Source: Halorientalis sp. IM1011
GTDB taxonomy: Archaea; Halobacteriota; Halobacteria; Halobacteriales; Haloarculaceae
Direction of reading: 5' to 3'
DNA length: 64,000 bases
Assembly: GCF_001989615.1 (NCBI RefSeq)
Contig: NZ_CP019067.1
Coordinates: 2,356,001-2,420,000, forward strand
How positions within the stretch are numbered: the first letter of the stretch is position 1; each line of letters begins with the position of its first letter. The position numbers were made by a program, and so were the translations under genes. Under the pieces are notes generated by a model, which saw only the letters and a program-made list of their open reading frames with translations, was not told where the DNA came from and searched no databases. This document shows, piece by piece, positions 52,635 through 61,650 of the stretch.

Positions 52635-54014
52635 TCAGTCCGCGACCAGCGCGTCTTCCAGCAGTTCCAGCGGATGGCGGATCTCGTAGCCCGTGCCGTG
52701 TTCCATCTGCATCGCGCAGGTCGGACACTCCGTCATCCCCGTCTCGCCGTCGGCGTCGGCCATCTCCGCGAACATCTCCTCGCCGATCGCCATGGATGTG
52801 TCGTACTTCTCGGCCTTCCAGCCGTAGGTGCCCGAGATGCCCGAACAGGAGTCGCCCACGTCCTCGACCCCCACGCCGTCCAGATCGCGGAACAGCTCGA
52901 CGGCCTGCCGGTCCAGCCCCTGATTCCGGGCGTGACACGGCGCGTGGTAGGCCAGTTCCTCGCCCTCGCCACCGACCTCCGCCTCGTCGAGCGCCCCTCG
53001 CAGGTCCTCGTGGATGCGCAGGTACTCCAGGGCCTCGTAGGTGTGAGCCGCCACGTCGGCGGTGCCCTCGAAGGTAAATAGCTCGGGGTACTCCTGTCGG
53101 AGCGACATCGAGCAGGAGGTACAGGAGCAGATCACGTCGTAGCCCTCGTCGATCAGGTCCGAGAAATTGCTGACGTTGGTCTCGGCGTCCCGGCGGGCGT
53201 CGTCGAGCATGCCGTTGGCGAACATCGGCGTGCCCGAACAGCCCTGCTCGGGGACGGCGACCTCGTAGCCGAAGTGCTCGAACACCCGGACCATGGCCTT
53301 CGCCACCTCGGGCGTGTTGTAGTTGGCGTAACAGCCGTGGAAGTACGCGACGCGTTTGTCTTCACTCTGCACGTCCGCCCCGCCACGATCGGCTCGCGCC
53401 TCCCGCGCTCGCTTCTTCGAGGTGGCTGCGCCACCTCGCTCTTCCCACCACTCCCTGAACGTCTCCGTGGCGAACTCGGGGAACTCCCGTTCGGCCGTGA
53501 GTCCGAACAGTTTCTCGCCGAGTTTGCGCAGCGGGCCGTTGTTCGCGAGGGCGTTGGTCAGCCGCGGGACCTTGCTCCCGAGCCACGCGCCCTTGCGATA
53601 GTTCGCCAGGACGCGGTTGCGCCAGTACTCGACGGAGAACTTGCTCATCTGTCCGTCGACGTACTCGGCGCGAGCCTCGTTGTGCATCTGGCTGAGGGGC
53701 ACGTCGGCCGGACAGGCGTCGTCACAGCGCATGCAGTTCGAGCAGTCCATGATCGAGGGGTCGATCTCGCTGTCTTCCTTGCGCTTGAGTCGCCACTGCT
53801 CGGGCCCCTGGAACTTCGGCCCGGGGAACTCGTCGTCGACCTCGGCGACGGGGCAGTTCGTATCGCAGGTCGAGCACTTATAACAGGAGTCCGCCCCGCT
53901 CCGGAGGTCGAGGTCGCCCTCGGGGAAGACCTCGACGGGCTCGAAGTCTTCGTTCGCGTCGCCTCGCTCGCCGTCCGGTACGCCTCGGTCGTCGGGGGAG
54001 TCTGCGTCGCTCAC
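52635..54014 (-). CDS. glpC: anaerobic glycerol-3-phosphate dehydrogenase subunit C
   Basis: 459 residues. Two 4Fe-4S clusters near the N-terminus (CYKCSTCDTNCP and CSNCMRCDDACP) and two CCG domains in the C-terminal half (CYANYN...CSGTPM; CSCTSC; CHARNQG...CSGISG; CPTCAMQ). It carries electrons from GlpAB to the quinone pool at the membrane. A 21-base palindrome within codons for the linker (53419-53439) marks a lineage-specific insertion. Start overlaps glpB stop by four bases. Confidence 0.93.
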   Translation of the reverse strand: MSDADSPDDRGVPDGERGDANEDFEPVEVFPEGDLDLRSGADSCYKCSTCDTNCPVAEVDDEFPGPKFQGPEQWRLKRKEDSEIDPSIMDCSNCMRCDDACPADVPLSQMHNEARAEYVDGQMSKFSVEYWRNRVLANYRKGAWLGSKVPRLTNALANNGPLRKLGEKLFGLTAEREFPEFATETFREWWEERGGAATSKKRAREARADRGGADVQSEDKRVAYFHGCYANYNTPEVAKAMVRVFEHFGYEVAVPEQGCSGTPMFANGMLDDARRDAETNVSNFSDLIDEGYDVICSCTSCSMSLRQEYPELFTFEGTADVAAHTYEALEYLRIHEDLRGALDEAEVGGEGEELAYHAPCHARNQGLDRQAVELFRDLDGVGVEDVGDSCSGISGTYGWKAEKYDTSMAIGEEMFAEMADADGETGMTECPTCAMQMEHGTGYEIRHPLELLEDALVAD

Positions 54015-55285
54015 GTGTTCTCACCTGCCAGCCTGCCGGCGTGGGAGCCCGTCGCCAGCGAGACGCCGCTGCCGGACTTCTCCGCCGCAAAGTCGTAGTT
54101 GCCCAGCACGGCACCCGCCGCCCGGAGGTTGTCGAACTCGATCTTTCCATGTGCATCCCGGGGTCGCAGCTCCCGGTCGGGATCGACGCCGAACCGTGCG
54201 AACCGGTGGTCGCCGAACGCGTCGTCCGCGAACCAGTCGTAACGGTCCGATGGATGGGCGACGTGGCAGTCGAAGATCGGCTCTTCGACGCCCGATCGGT
54301 CCGACTCGATCCCCTTCCCGACCAGTCCGCCGGTCGCCAGCACGAACTGCTCGGCCCCGTAGGGAACCGTCGAACCGGTGCGGTCGACGAGGACGGTCTC
54401 GACGCCGTTGCCCCTCGACTTCGACTCGTAGCCGACCACTGGGTTCCCGGTCTCGATGCGGACGCCGGCCTCGTCCAGCGCGTCGTAGAGCCGGTCTTCC
54501 AGCCGAAGGCCGGGGAGGCTCGGCGGCCCCATCGGGATCTCGAACACGGCCGCGCCGAGGTGTGATTCGAGATCGGCTCGAACCTCCTCCGGGTGGTCGT
54601 CGCCGAGGACGGCCGGGAACCCCACGCGATCTTCGCCGTCCATGTGGGTCGTGACCCGCTCTGTGACTTCCCGGCGGACGCCGCGCCCCGCATCGACCCC
54701 CTCGTCCCGGTCGAGCAGTTGTGCGAACCGGGTCACCTTCGGGTCCGCGCTGGAGAGTTCTGGAAACTCGACGGCCGCGCCGCGGGCCGTGAAGGGCACG
54801 CCCGTCGCGTTCAGCCGGGCGGCCGACAGCGACGCGTCGAACCCGGCCAGCCGCTCGAACCCCACCAGCAGGGCGTCCCGCTCGTCGCTCGCGAGCCCCG
54901 CGGACACGCTCGCGGGATACCGCGCCGTGGGTTTGACCCGCCCGCCCTGCGTCGGGATCAGCGCGTTCCGTTCGGTGTGGTTGCCTTCGTAGGTATTACC
55001 CACAATCTCGTCGAACAGTGCCAGTCCCGCCTCGACCGCGTCTCGGCCGACCCGCTCGTAGGGGTGACCCTCGGGGAGGTCGGACAGCGCCGCGAAGGGG
55101 TCGGCCAGCGGCCCCTCGCCGTCGGGGGTGTAACCCAGTACGTCGATCAGGCCGCTGGCGTGGCGTAGCGTCGGCTGTTTGGACGAAACGAGGCGCACGT
55201 CTGCGCCGGTCCGGGCCGCGGAGATCGCGGCGGTCGCCCCGGCCAGTCCGCCGCCGATCACCAGCACGTCCTGCTCAATCGCCAC
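54011..55285 (-). CDS. glpB: anaerobic glycerol-3-phosphate dehydrogenase subunit B
   Basis: 424 residues with GTG start. FAD-binding [14 protein letters not shown] (about 8-21) and a second GTGG-like region near the end ([21 protein letters not shown]). GlpB associates with GlpA and holds a flavin. The GGAGGTG ribosome-binding sequence six bases before the GTG, inside the end of glpA, supports this start; a longer frame to 55357 lies inside glpA. Confidence 0.9.
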   Translation of the reverse strand: MAIEQDVLVIGGGLAGATAAISAARTGADVRLVSSKQPTLRHASGLIDVLGYTPDGEGPLADPFAALSDLPEGHPYERVGRDAVEAGLALFDEIVGNTYEGNHTERNALIPTQGGRVKPTARYPASVSAGLASDERDALLVGFERLAGFDASLSAARLNATGVPFTARGAAVEFPELSSADPKVTRFAQLLDRDEGVDAGRGVRREVTERVTTHMDGEDRVGFPAVLGDDHPEEVRADLESHLGAAVFEIPMGPPSLPGLRLEDRLYDALDEAGVRIETGNPVVGYESKSRGNGVETVLVDRTGSTVPYGAEQFVLATGGLVGKGIESDRSGVEEPIFDCHVAHPSDRYDWFADDAFGDHRFARFGVDPDRELRPRDAHGKIEFDNLRAAGAVLGNYDFAAEKSGSGVSLATGSHAGRLAGENT

Positions 55286-56981
55286 CAGGAGCACCTCCGT
55301 CGAAGGCCTCGAAGTCGACGGTGCGGTCGTCGGCCTCCGTCCGACTCCCGGCGGCACTCCGCGCCGCCCGATCCCGGTTCATCGTTGCCGCGTGCAGTGC
55401 GTAGGTCAACATTGCCTGTGAGAGCTGTTCGCCCCACAGCGCGTGGCGCTGGCCCTTCCAGCGCTCCTGGTACAGTTCGTCCAGCGCCGCGGTGGCCTGC
55501 TCGGGGTCGTACTCGGGATGGAGTTCGTCTGCCATCGCGTGGGCACAGAAGCCGCCCTGACAGTTGCCCATCGACGCGCGCGTCCGGATGCGGACCGCGT
55601 TGAGGTCCGTCCCCGACTGGCCGATGGCGTCCCGAAGTTCCGCACGGGTGACGCCCTCGCAGGAACAGACCACGGGATTGGGCTCGTCGGTGTCGAGCAC
55701 GTCGGACGCGCGGTCGCCGAGCCGCTGTTTGCTCCGACGAGCGACTGGCGAACTGAGCCCGAACGCGTCCATCGCGTCGTCGAGGACGCGCTCGTCGCGA
55801 CTTCCCGGCAGGGGCACCTCGGCGGTCCGGCAGGTCGCCGAGACACCCAGTCGATCACAGACGTGATCGCTGACGTCCTCGGCCATCATCCGGTAGGTGG
55901 TGAACTTCCCGCCGACGATGGTGGTGAGTCCGGGCAGGCCGTCCCGGTCGGCGTGGTCGAGCAGGAAGAAATCGCGGGTGATATCCTCGGAGTCCGCAGT
56001 TCCCGAGCCCGGCGGTTCGTACAGCGGCCGCACCCCCCAGTAGGATCTGATGGTTCGGGCCTCCTGCAGAACGGGGAGGAGTTTCGACAGTTCCTCGATC
56101 ACGAGGTCGACCTCCCACTGTTCTTCGGGGTAGTCCTCGGGGTCCTCGACCTCTTCGTCGGTCGTCCCGAGGATGCAGGTGGTCTCGTGGGGCACGACGA
56201 TGTCGGCGTTGCCCTTCGGCTTGCACCGATTTATGACGGTGTCGACCTGCCGGACGTTCATCACCGTCATCACGCCTTTCGAGGGGCGAACGTCCACGTC
56301 GACGCCGGCCATCTCGCCGATTCCGCCCGCCCAGGCACCCGTCGCGTTGATCACGTGGTCGGCCTCGATCCGCTCGGTCGCGCCGGGGCTGCGGTGGCTC
56401 CGCGTCCCCGGTCCGCTCCCGTGTTCGATCTCCGCCCCGACGACCTCGCCGGACTCGACGAGCAGGTCGGTCACTTCGGCGTGGGTCTCGATCCGCGCAC
56501 CGTGGTTCTCGGCGCTCGCGGCGTTGGCCACGCAGAGTCTGAAGGGGTCGACTGCCCCGTCGGGCACCGCGATGGCCTTGTCCACGTCCTCGGCGAGGTA
56601 GGGTTCGCGCTGGCGGGCCTCCCGCCCGGAGAGGACTTCGGCGGGGATGCCACACGCCTCACATCCCTGGAGTTTCCGCTCGAAGTACGCCTCGCTGTCT
56701 TCGGGACGCTTGACGAACAGGCCACCGGTCTCCTCGACGCAGTGGCTCGCGATGTCTTCGAGGACGCGGGTCTCGGCGATGCACTCCCGGGCGCTGTCCC
56801 GGTCGGAGACGGCGTAGCGCGCGCCGCTGTGGAGCAGGCCGTGCATCCGGCCGGTCGTCCCGTGAGTCAGGTTCCCCTGCTCGACGAGCGTCACGTCGAG
56901 TCCGCGCATCGCCAGGTCCCGCGCGATGCCACAGCCCGTCGACCCGCCGCCGATCACCAGCACCGTCGGTGCGTCCGGCAT
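55275..56981 (-). CDS. glpA: anaerobic glycerol-3-phosphate dehydrogenase subunit A
   Basis: 568 residues. N-terminal FAD Rossmann motif [35 protein letters not shown] and the C-terminal BFD-like [2Fe-2S] domain ([15 protein letters not shown] and CQGGFCAHA). Oxidises sn-glycerol 3-phosphate to dihydroxyacetone phosphate. Operon order glpA-glpB-glpC with overlaps; divergent from glpK. Typical of haloarchaea growing on glycerol from Dunaliella. Confidence 0.94.
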   Translation of the reverse strand: MPDAPTVLVIGGGSTGCGIARDLAMRGLDVTLVEQGNLTHGTTGRMHGLLHSGARYAVSDRDSARECIAETRVLEDIASHCVEETGGLFVKRPEDSEAYFERKLQGCEACGIPAEVLSGREARQREPYLAEDVDKAIAVPDGAVDPFRLCVANAASAENHGARIETHAEVTDLLVESGEVVGAEIEHGSGPGTRSHRSPGATERIEADHVINATGAWAGGIGEMAGVDVDVRPSKGVMTVMNVRQVDTVINRCKPKGNADIVVPHETTCILGTTDEEVEDPEDYPEEQWEVDLVIEELSKLLPVLQEARTIRSYWGVRPLYEPPGSGTADSEDITRDFFLLDHADRDGLPGLTTIVGGKFTTYRMMAEDVSDHVCDRLGVSATCRTAEVPLPGSRDERVLDDAMDAFGLSSPVARRSKQRLGDRASDVLDTDEPNPVVCSCEGVTRAELRDAIGQSGTDLNAVRIRTRASMGNCQGGFCAHAMADELHPEYDPEQATAALDELYQERWKGQRHALWGEQLSQAMLTYALHAATMNRDRAARSAAGSRTEADDRTVDFEAFDGGAPGGD

Positions 56982-57081
56982 CTATCGCGGGATAGGGCCC
57001 CGGACACAAATGTGCACCGTCGGCGGCGCGGCCGAGGCGTACCTTCAAGGCGAGGGTGGCTGTACATGGCGGCGAGCGACC

Positions 57082-58620
57082 ATGGGAGACACCTACGTCG
57101 GGGCGATCGACCAGGGGACGACCGGGACCCGGTTCATGGTCTTCGATCACGGGGGGCAGGTCGTCGGGAGCGCTTACGAGACGCACGAACAGATCTACCC
57201 CGAACCCGGCTGGGTCGAACACGACCCCGTCGAGATCTGGGAGAACGTGCAGTCCGTGATCGACCGGGCGCTCGACGACGCGACCATCGACGCGTCGCAA
57301 CTGGCGGCGCTCGGCATCACGAACCAGCGCGAGACGACCGTCCTCTGGGACGCCGAGACCGGCGACCCCGTCTACAACGCCATCGTCTGGCAGGACCGGC
57401 GGACCACCGACCGCGTCGAGGAACTGGCGGCCGACGGCACGGCCGAGTGGATTCGCGAGAAGACGGGCCTGCAACCCGACCCCTACTTCTCGGCGACGAA
57501 GGTCGAGTGGCTGCTGGAAAACGCCGATCCGATCAAGATGGAGCGCACCCGGCCCGAGGACGTGCGCGACCGCGCCGAGGCCGGCGAGCTGTGTTTCGGC
57601 ACCGTCGATAGCTGGCTGATCTACAACCTGACCGGGACCCACGTCACCGACGTGACCAACGCCTCGCGGACCATGCTGTACAACATCCACGACCTCGCGT
57701 GGGACGACGACCTGCTCGCGGAGTTCTCCGTCCCCGCCGCCGTCCTGCCGGAGGTCCGTCCCTCCTCGGACGAGGACTGCTACGGCCACACCGACCCCGA
57801 CGGCTTCCTCGACGCCGAGATTCCGGTCGCGGGCGCGCTCGGCGACCAGCAGGCCGCCCTCTTCGGCCAGACCTGCTTCGACGCGGGCGACGCCAAGAAC
57901 ACCTACGGCACCGGCTCCTTCTTCCTGCTCAACACCGGCACCGAGGCGGTCGAGAGCGATCACGGCCTGCTGACGACCGTCGGCTTCCAGCGCTCGGGCG
58001 AACCCGTCCAGTACGCGCTGGAGGGGTCGATCTTCGTCACCGGGGCGGCCATCGAGTGGCTCGAAGACGTGGACCTCATCGACAGCCCCGCCGAGACCGC
58101 GGAACTCGCCCGTTCGGTCGAGGGGACCGACGGCGTCTACGTCGTCCCCGCGTTCACCGGCCTCGGCGCGCCACACTGGGACGGCCGCGCCCGCGGGACC
58201 ATCGTCGGCATGACCCGGGGCACACGCCGCGAACACATCGTCCGCGCGACCCTGGAGGCCATCGCCTACCAGACCCGGGACGTGGCCGAGGCGATGGAAG
58301 CCGACGCCGGCGTCGCGGTGGAGAGTCTGAAAGTCGACGGCGGTGCGGTCAAGAACAACTTCCTCTGTCAGCTCCAGTCCGACATCGTCGGGGTCGACAT
58401 CGTCCGCCCGGAGGTCGACGAGACGACGGCCCTCGGCGCGGCCTACGCCGCCGGCCTCGCGGTCGGCTACTGGGACTCACTCGACGAACTCCGGGCCAAC
58501 TGGCACGTCGACGCCCGGTTCACGCCGGAGATGGATCCGGACGACGCCGACGCGAAGTTCGACCGCTGGCACGACGCCGTCGACCGGTCGATGGACTGGG
58601 CCCGCGACGACGCGGACTGA
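57082..58620 (+). CDS. glpK: glycerol kinase
   Basis: 512 residues of the FGGY family: AIDQGTTGTRFMVF (phosphate-1 motif), WQDRRTTDRVE, GALGDQQAALFGQ (phosphate-2), and VDGGAVKNNFLCQLQSDI near the adenosine site. Phosphorylates glycerol with ATP, supplying GlpABC. The 100 bases between it and glpA hold both promoters, without a strong TATA on either strand. The start at 57082 opens the conserved sequence. Confidence 0.95.
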   Translation: MGDTYVGAIDQGTTGTRFMVFDHGGQVVGSAYETHEQIYPEPGWVEHDPVEIWENVQSVIDRALDDATIDASQLAALGITNQRETTVLWDAETGDPVYNAIVWQDRRTTDRVEELAADGTAEWIREKTGLQPDPYFSATKVEWLLENADPIKMERTRPEDVRDRAEAGELCFGTVDSWLIYNLTGTHVTDVTNASRTMLYNIHDLAWDDDLLAEFSVPAAVLPEVRPSSDEDCYGHTDPDGFLDAEIPVAGALGDQQAALFGQTCFDAGDAKNTYGTGSFFLLNTGTEAVESDHGLLTTVGFQRSGEPVQYALEGSIFVTGAAIEWLEDVDLIDSPAETAELARSVEGTDGVYVVPAFTGLGAPHWDGRARGTIVGMTRGTRREHIVRATLEAIAYQTRDVAEAMEADAGVAVESLKVDGGAVKNNFLCQLQSDIVGVDIVRPEVDETTALGAAYAAGLAVGYWDSLDELRANWHVDARFTPEMDPDDADAKFDRWHDAVDRSMDWARDDAD

Positions 58621-58646
58621 CGGGACGACCGATCAGTTACCGCCGG

Positions 58647-58792
58647 ATTCGCCCCCGATCACCAGTGCCGCCTGCGCCGACACTGCCGCAGGGGCTCATC
58701 TGCGAATTCGCCCCCGATCACCAGTGCCACCTGCGCCGGCACTGCCGCAGGGGCTCATCTGCGAATTCGCCCCCGATCACCAGTGCCGCCGG
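58647..58792 (-). repeat. 59-base tandem repeat made from the ROK kinase 3' end
   Basis: Two full units (58647-58705, 58706-58764) and a 28-base third part (58765-58792) that is the real end of the kinase gene. Each unit carries the last codons (encoding GTGDRGRIRR), the TGA, and an imperfect palindrome CCTGCGGCAGTGCCGGCGCAGG-like hairpin (22 bases, two changes between copies). It occupies the 134 bases between the glpK stop and the kinase stop. Confidence 0.85.
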
Positions 58793-59720
58793 TCATCGCA
58801 CTCGCGACAGCCCCTTTCACCACGATGTCGTCCCCGTACTCGGTCAGCCGGATCTCCGGCACGTTCGAGACCACCAGGTCGGGCAGGCGCTCGCGGACGG
58901 GATCAAGCACCAGTTCGGGGTTGTTCAGCGCGACCGCACCACCCACGGAAATCGTGATCGGGGCGTAGGCGTGGACGATGGTCGCGATCCCGTGGCTGTT
59001 CCAGTGAGCCAGCCGATCCAGCACCCGGTCGGCCAGCGGATCCTCCTCCGCTGCCTCGAACACCGCCGCCGCGTCGAAATCCGGCTCATCGAGCGACAGC
59101 TCGGTCGCCACGTCCCCGCGCTCGTGGAGGATCCGGGCGTATTCGGGGATGTTCTCGCCGGAGCAGAACGCTTCCCAGTGACCGGTGCCGCCACAGCCAC
59201 AGGTCACTGGCCCCTCCGAGTCCAGCGCGACGTGGCCGATTTCGCCGGCGTTGCCGTCCCAGCCCGACAGCAGATGGCCGTCGACGCAGACCCCGGCCCC
59301 GATCCCCGAGGAGATGGTCAGGTAGACCATGTCGTCGGGTGCGCAGTCGGCGTAGAACCGCTCGGCGAGGACGCCGGCGTTGGCGTCGTTGTGGAGGTAG
59401 ACTGCCTCGCTGTCGACGAGGTTCTCCACCGGGCCGACTAGCGGGATGCGGTCCGCGCCCTCGACGTTCACGGGGTTCTCGACGGCTCCGGCGGCCGTAT
59501 CGAGCGGGCCGATGGAGCCGATCCCGACGGCGTTGAGCCGCGTGGTCGTCGTGCCCGCGGCCTCGCAGGCCGACCGCAGCGAGTCGAGGACGGCCTCCGT
59601 GACGGCGATGCCACCCTCGTTCTGGGGCGTCGGCCGCCGATCGCGGCCGAGGATCCGCCCCTCCACGTCCGTCACGACGGCCCGGAGGTTCGTCGCCCCG
59701 AGGTCGACTCCCGCGTACAT
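58755..59720 (-). CDS. ROK-family sugar kinase (glucokinase-like)
   Basis: 321 residues. ATP-binding GVDLGATNLRAVV (about 4-16), substrate region HNDANAGVLAE, and the ROK zinc/signature motif GHVALDSEGPVTCGCGGTGHWEAF. A glucokinase is the best guess, but haloarchaeal glucose degradation proceeds through gluconate and not glucose 6-phosphate, so N-acetylmannosamine-type or other sugars are possible. C-terminus GGTGDRGRIRR lies within the tandem repeat. Confidence 0.85.
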   Translation of the reverse strand: MYAGVDLGATNLRAVVTDVEGRILGRDRRPTPQNEGGIAVTEAVLDSLRSACEAAGTTTTRLNAVGIGSIGPLDTAAGAVENPVNVEGADRIPLVGPVENLVDSEAVYLHNDANAGVLAERFYADCAPDDMVYLTISSGIGAGVCVDGHLLSGWDGNAGEIGHVALDSEGPVTCGCGGTGHWEAFCSGENIPEYARILHERGDVATELSLDEPDFDAAAVFEAAEEDPLADRVLDRLAHWNSHGIATIVHAYAPITISVGGAVALNNPELVLDPVRERLPDLVVSNVPEIRLTEYGDDIVVKGAVASAMTGGTGDRGRIRR

Positions 59721-59810
59721 TCTCGCCTGAACCGTGGCCCGGCGCGCACTTAAGACCGTTCGCTCGCCGCGCTCCCCATCCCATCCCGCAACTACGACGC
59801 AGTCACGGCG

Positions 59811-61556
59811 TCACTCCGATCGGTCCGTGATCCGGTCGGCGTAGACCACACCGCGCTCGCCGTCGAGCGTCACGTCGGTCCCGGCGGCCACGTCGCCGAG
59901 ATCCGCGTCCGCGATGGTCGGGACGCCCAGCTCGCGGGCGACGATGGCGGCGTAGCCAGTGACACCCTCGTGGGCAGTGACGATGCCGCCGATGGCCGAG
60001 AGGTCGCCCTCGAACTCGCCGTCGAAGTCGTCCGGGACGGCGAGGATCGCTCCCTCGGGCATTCCGGCGAGGTCGCCGTCCTCGACGTGGTAGACGGGCC
60101 CCGACATCACGCCGTCGACGACCGGGCGGCCCGAGACGAGCGTCTCGGCAGCGACGTGGACCTTGAGCGTGTTGGCGGTGTCCAGTCCCTCGAGTTCGGT
60201 CATCATCCCCGCGAGGACGACCACCGTCTCCCCTGGTTCGACCACACCTGCGTCGATGGCCGACTGCACTGCGGTCTGGATCACCGCGTTCGCCCCGTCC
60301 TCGGTGTAGCTGGCGAACTCGGGGCGAATCCCCCACGACAGCGAGAGCTGGCGGCGAACGCGCTCGCTCGGCGTGGCGGCGACGATGGGCACGTCCGGGC
60401 GGTACTTGGCGGCCTTCCGGGCGGTGTAGCCCGACTCGGAGGCCGCGACGATGGCGCTGGCTCCTACGTCACGTGCCAGGAAGCGCGCGGACCGGGCCAG
60501 CGCGTCGGTCCGGCTCTCGCCCGCGGGCGGCACGCGCTGCTCGCGGGACTCGTCGTACTCCCCGCTGCCCTCCACGTCCCGGATGATCCGGTCCATCGTT
60601 TCGACCACGGTGGCGGGGTGGTCACCGATGGCGGTCTCGCCCGAGAGCATCACGGCGTCGGTCCCGTCGAGTACGGCGTTGGCCACGTCCGAGGCCTCCG
60701 CGCGGGTCGGCCGGCGCTCGTGGACCATCGAGTCGAGCATCTCCGTCGCGGTGATGACCGGGACGCCCGCGCGGTGACACCGGCGGATGACTCGCTTCTG
60801 GATGAGCGGGACCTCCTCCATCGGGCACTCGACGCCGAGGTCGCCCCGGGCGACCATCACGCCCGCGGCCTCGTCGGCGATGGCGTCGATGTTCGCGACC
60901 GCGTCGGCACGCTCGATCTTGGCGACCACCGGAATATCACCGCCCGCGTCGTCGATGGCTTCGGCCACCTCGTAGACGTCTTCGCCGCTCCGGACGAAAC
61001 TGGCCGCGACGAACTCCACGTCCTGCTCGACGGCGACTTCGATGTCCCGCCGGTCCTGCTCGGTGACCACGGGGAGTCCGAGGTCGACGCCGGGGACGTT
61101 GACGCCCTTGTTCCCGGCGAGGTCGCCGCCGTCCTCGACGCGTGCGACGACAACTTCTCCGTCGCTCTCCTCGACGACCGTCTCGATACGTCCGTCGTCG
61201 AGCAGGACGCGGTCGCCGGGCTGGGCGGCCGCGATCGAATCCGAGAGGCCGATCTCCTCGGGGGTGGCGGTCTCGCCGACCGAAAACCGGACGGTCGAGC
61301 CGGTCTCGACGTGGACCGGTTCGTCGGTGGAGGCCGTCCGGATCTCCGGGCCTGCGAGGTCGTACATGACCGGCACGGGTGCGCCGAGGTCGCCGCTCAC
61401 GTCGCGGATGCGGTCGATCACTTCGCGGCGGTCCTCGGGGGTGCCGTGGCTGGCGTTCAGCCGCGCCACGTCCATCCCCGCCTCGACCAACTCGCGCAGT
61501 CGCTCTCGCGAGTCCGAGGCCGGGCCGATCGTGCAGACGATCTTCGCGTTGCGCAT
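59811..61556 (-). CDS. pykA: pyruvate kinase with C-terminal phosphohistidine-like domain
   Basis: 581 residues. TIM barrel with [19 protein letters not shown] (K+/phosphate site), metal site VARGDLGVE, and ITATEML; effector domain 350-470. The extra C-terminal domain (about 480-575) resembles the swivelling PEP-utiliser domain, but where that has GGxTSHAA with a phospho-His it reads EGVTGYAA, so the His is lost. Converts PEP to pyruvate, last step of the Entner-Doudoroff lower part. Regulated by GfcR in Haloferax. Start 61556. Confidence 0.93.
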   Translation of the reverse strand: MRNAKIVCTIGPASDSRERLRELVEAGMDVARLNASHGTPEDRREVIDRIRDVSGDLGAPVPVMYDLAGPEIRTASTDEPVHVETGSTVRFSVGETATPEEIGLSDSIAAAQPGDRVLLDDGRIETVVEESDGEVVVARVEDGGDLAGNKGVNVPGVDLGLPVVTEQDRRDIEVAVEQDVEFVAASFVRSGEDVYEVAEAIDDAGGDIPVVAKIERADAVANIDAIADEAAGVMVARGDLGVECPMEEVPLIQKRVIRRCHRAGVPVITATEMLDSMVHERRPTRAEASDVANAVLDGTDAVMLSGETAIGDHPATVVETMDRIIRDVEGSGEYDESREQRVPPAGESRTDALARSARFLARDVGASAIVAASESGYTARKAAKYRPDVPIVAATPSERVRRQLSLSWGIRPEFASYTEDGANAVIQTAVQSAIDAGVVEPGETVVVLAGMMTELEGLDTANTLKVHVAAETLVSGRPVVDGVMSGPVYHVEDGDLAGMPEGAILAVPDDFDGEFEGDLSAIGGIVTAHEGVTGYAAIVARELGVPTIADADLGDVAAGTDVTLDGERGVVYADRITDRSE

Positions 61557-61650
61557 GGGTTCGATGTGGTCGCTGCCCACGGGTTCTCGTCCGCGGTTCT
61601 CACCGCAGGGGGATAGATTCTGCGGGGGACGGTCGTTTCTCACGGGTCGC

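Noticed and set aside
58647-58792. CRISPR or minisatellite in a coding gene
   Set aside because: Only two and a half copies with a 59-base period and no unique spacers; explained as duplicated gene end.
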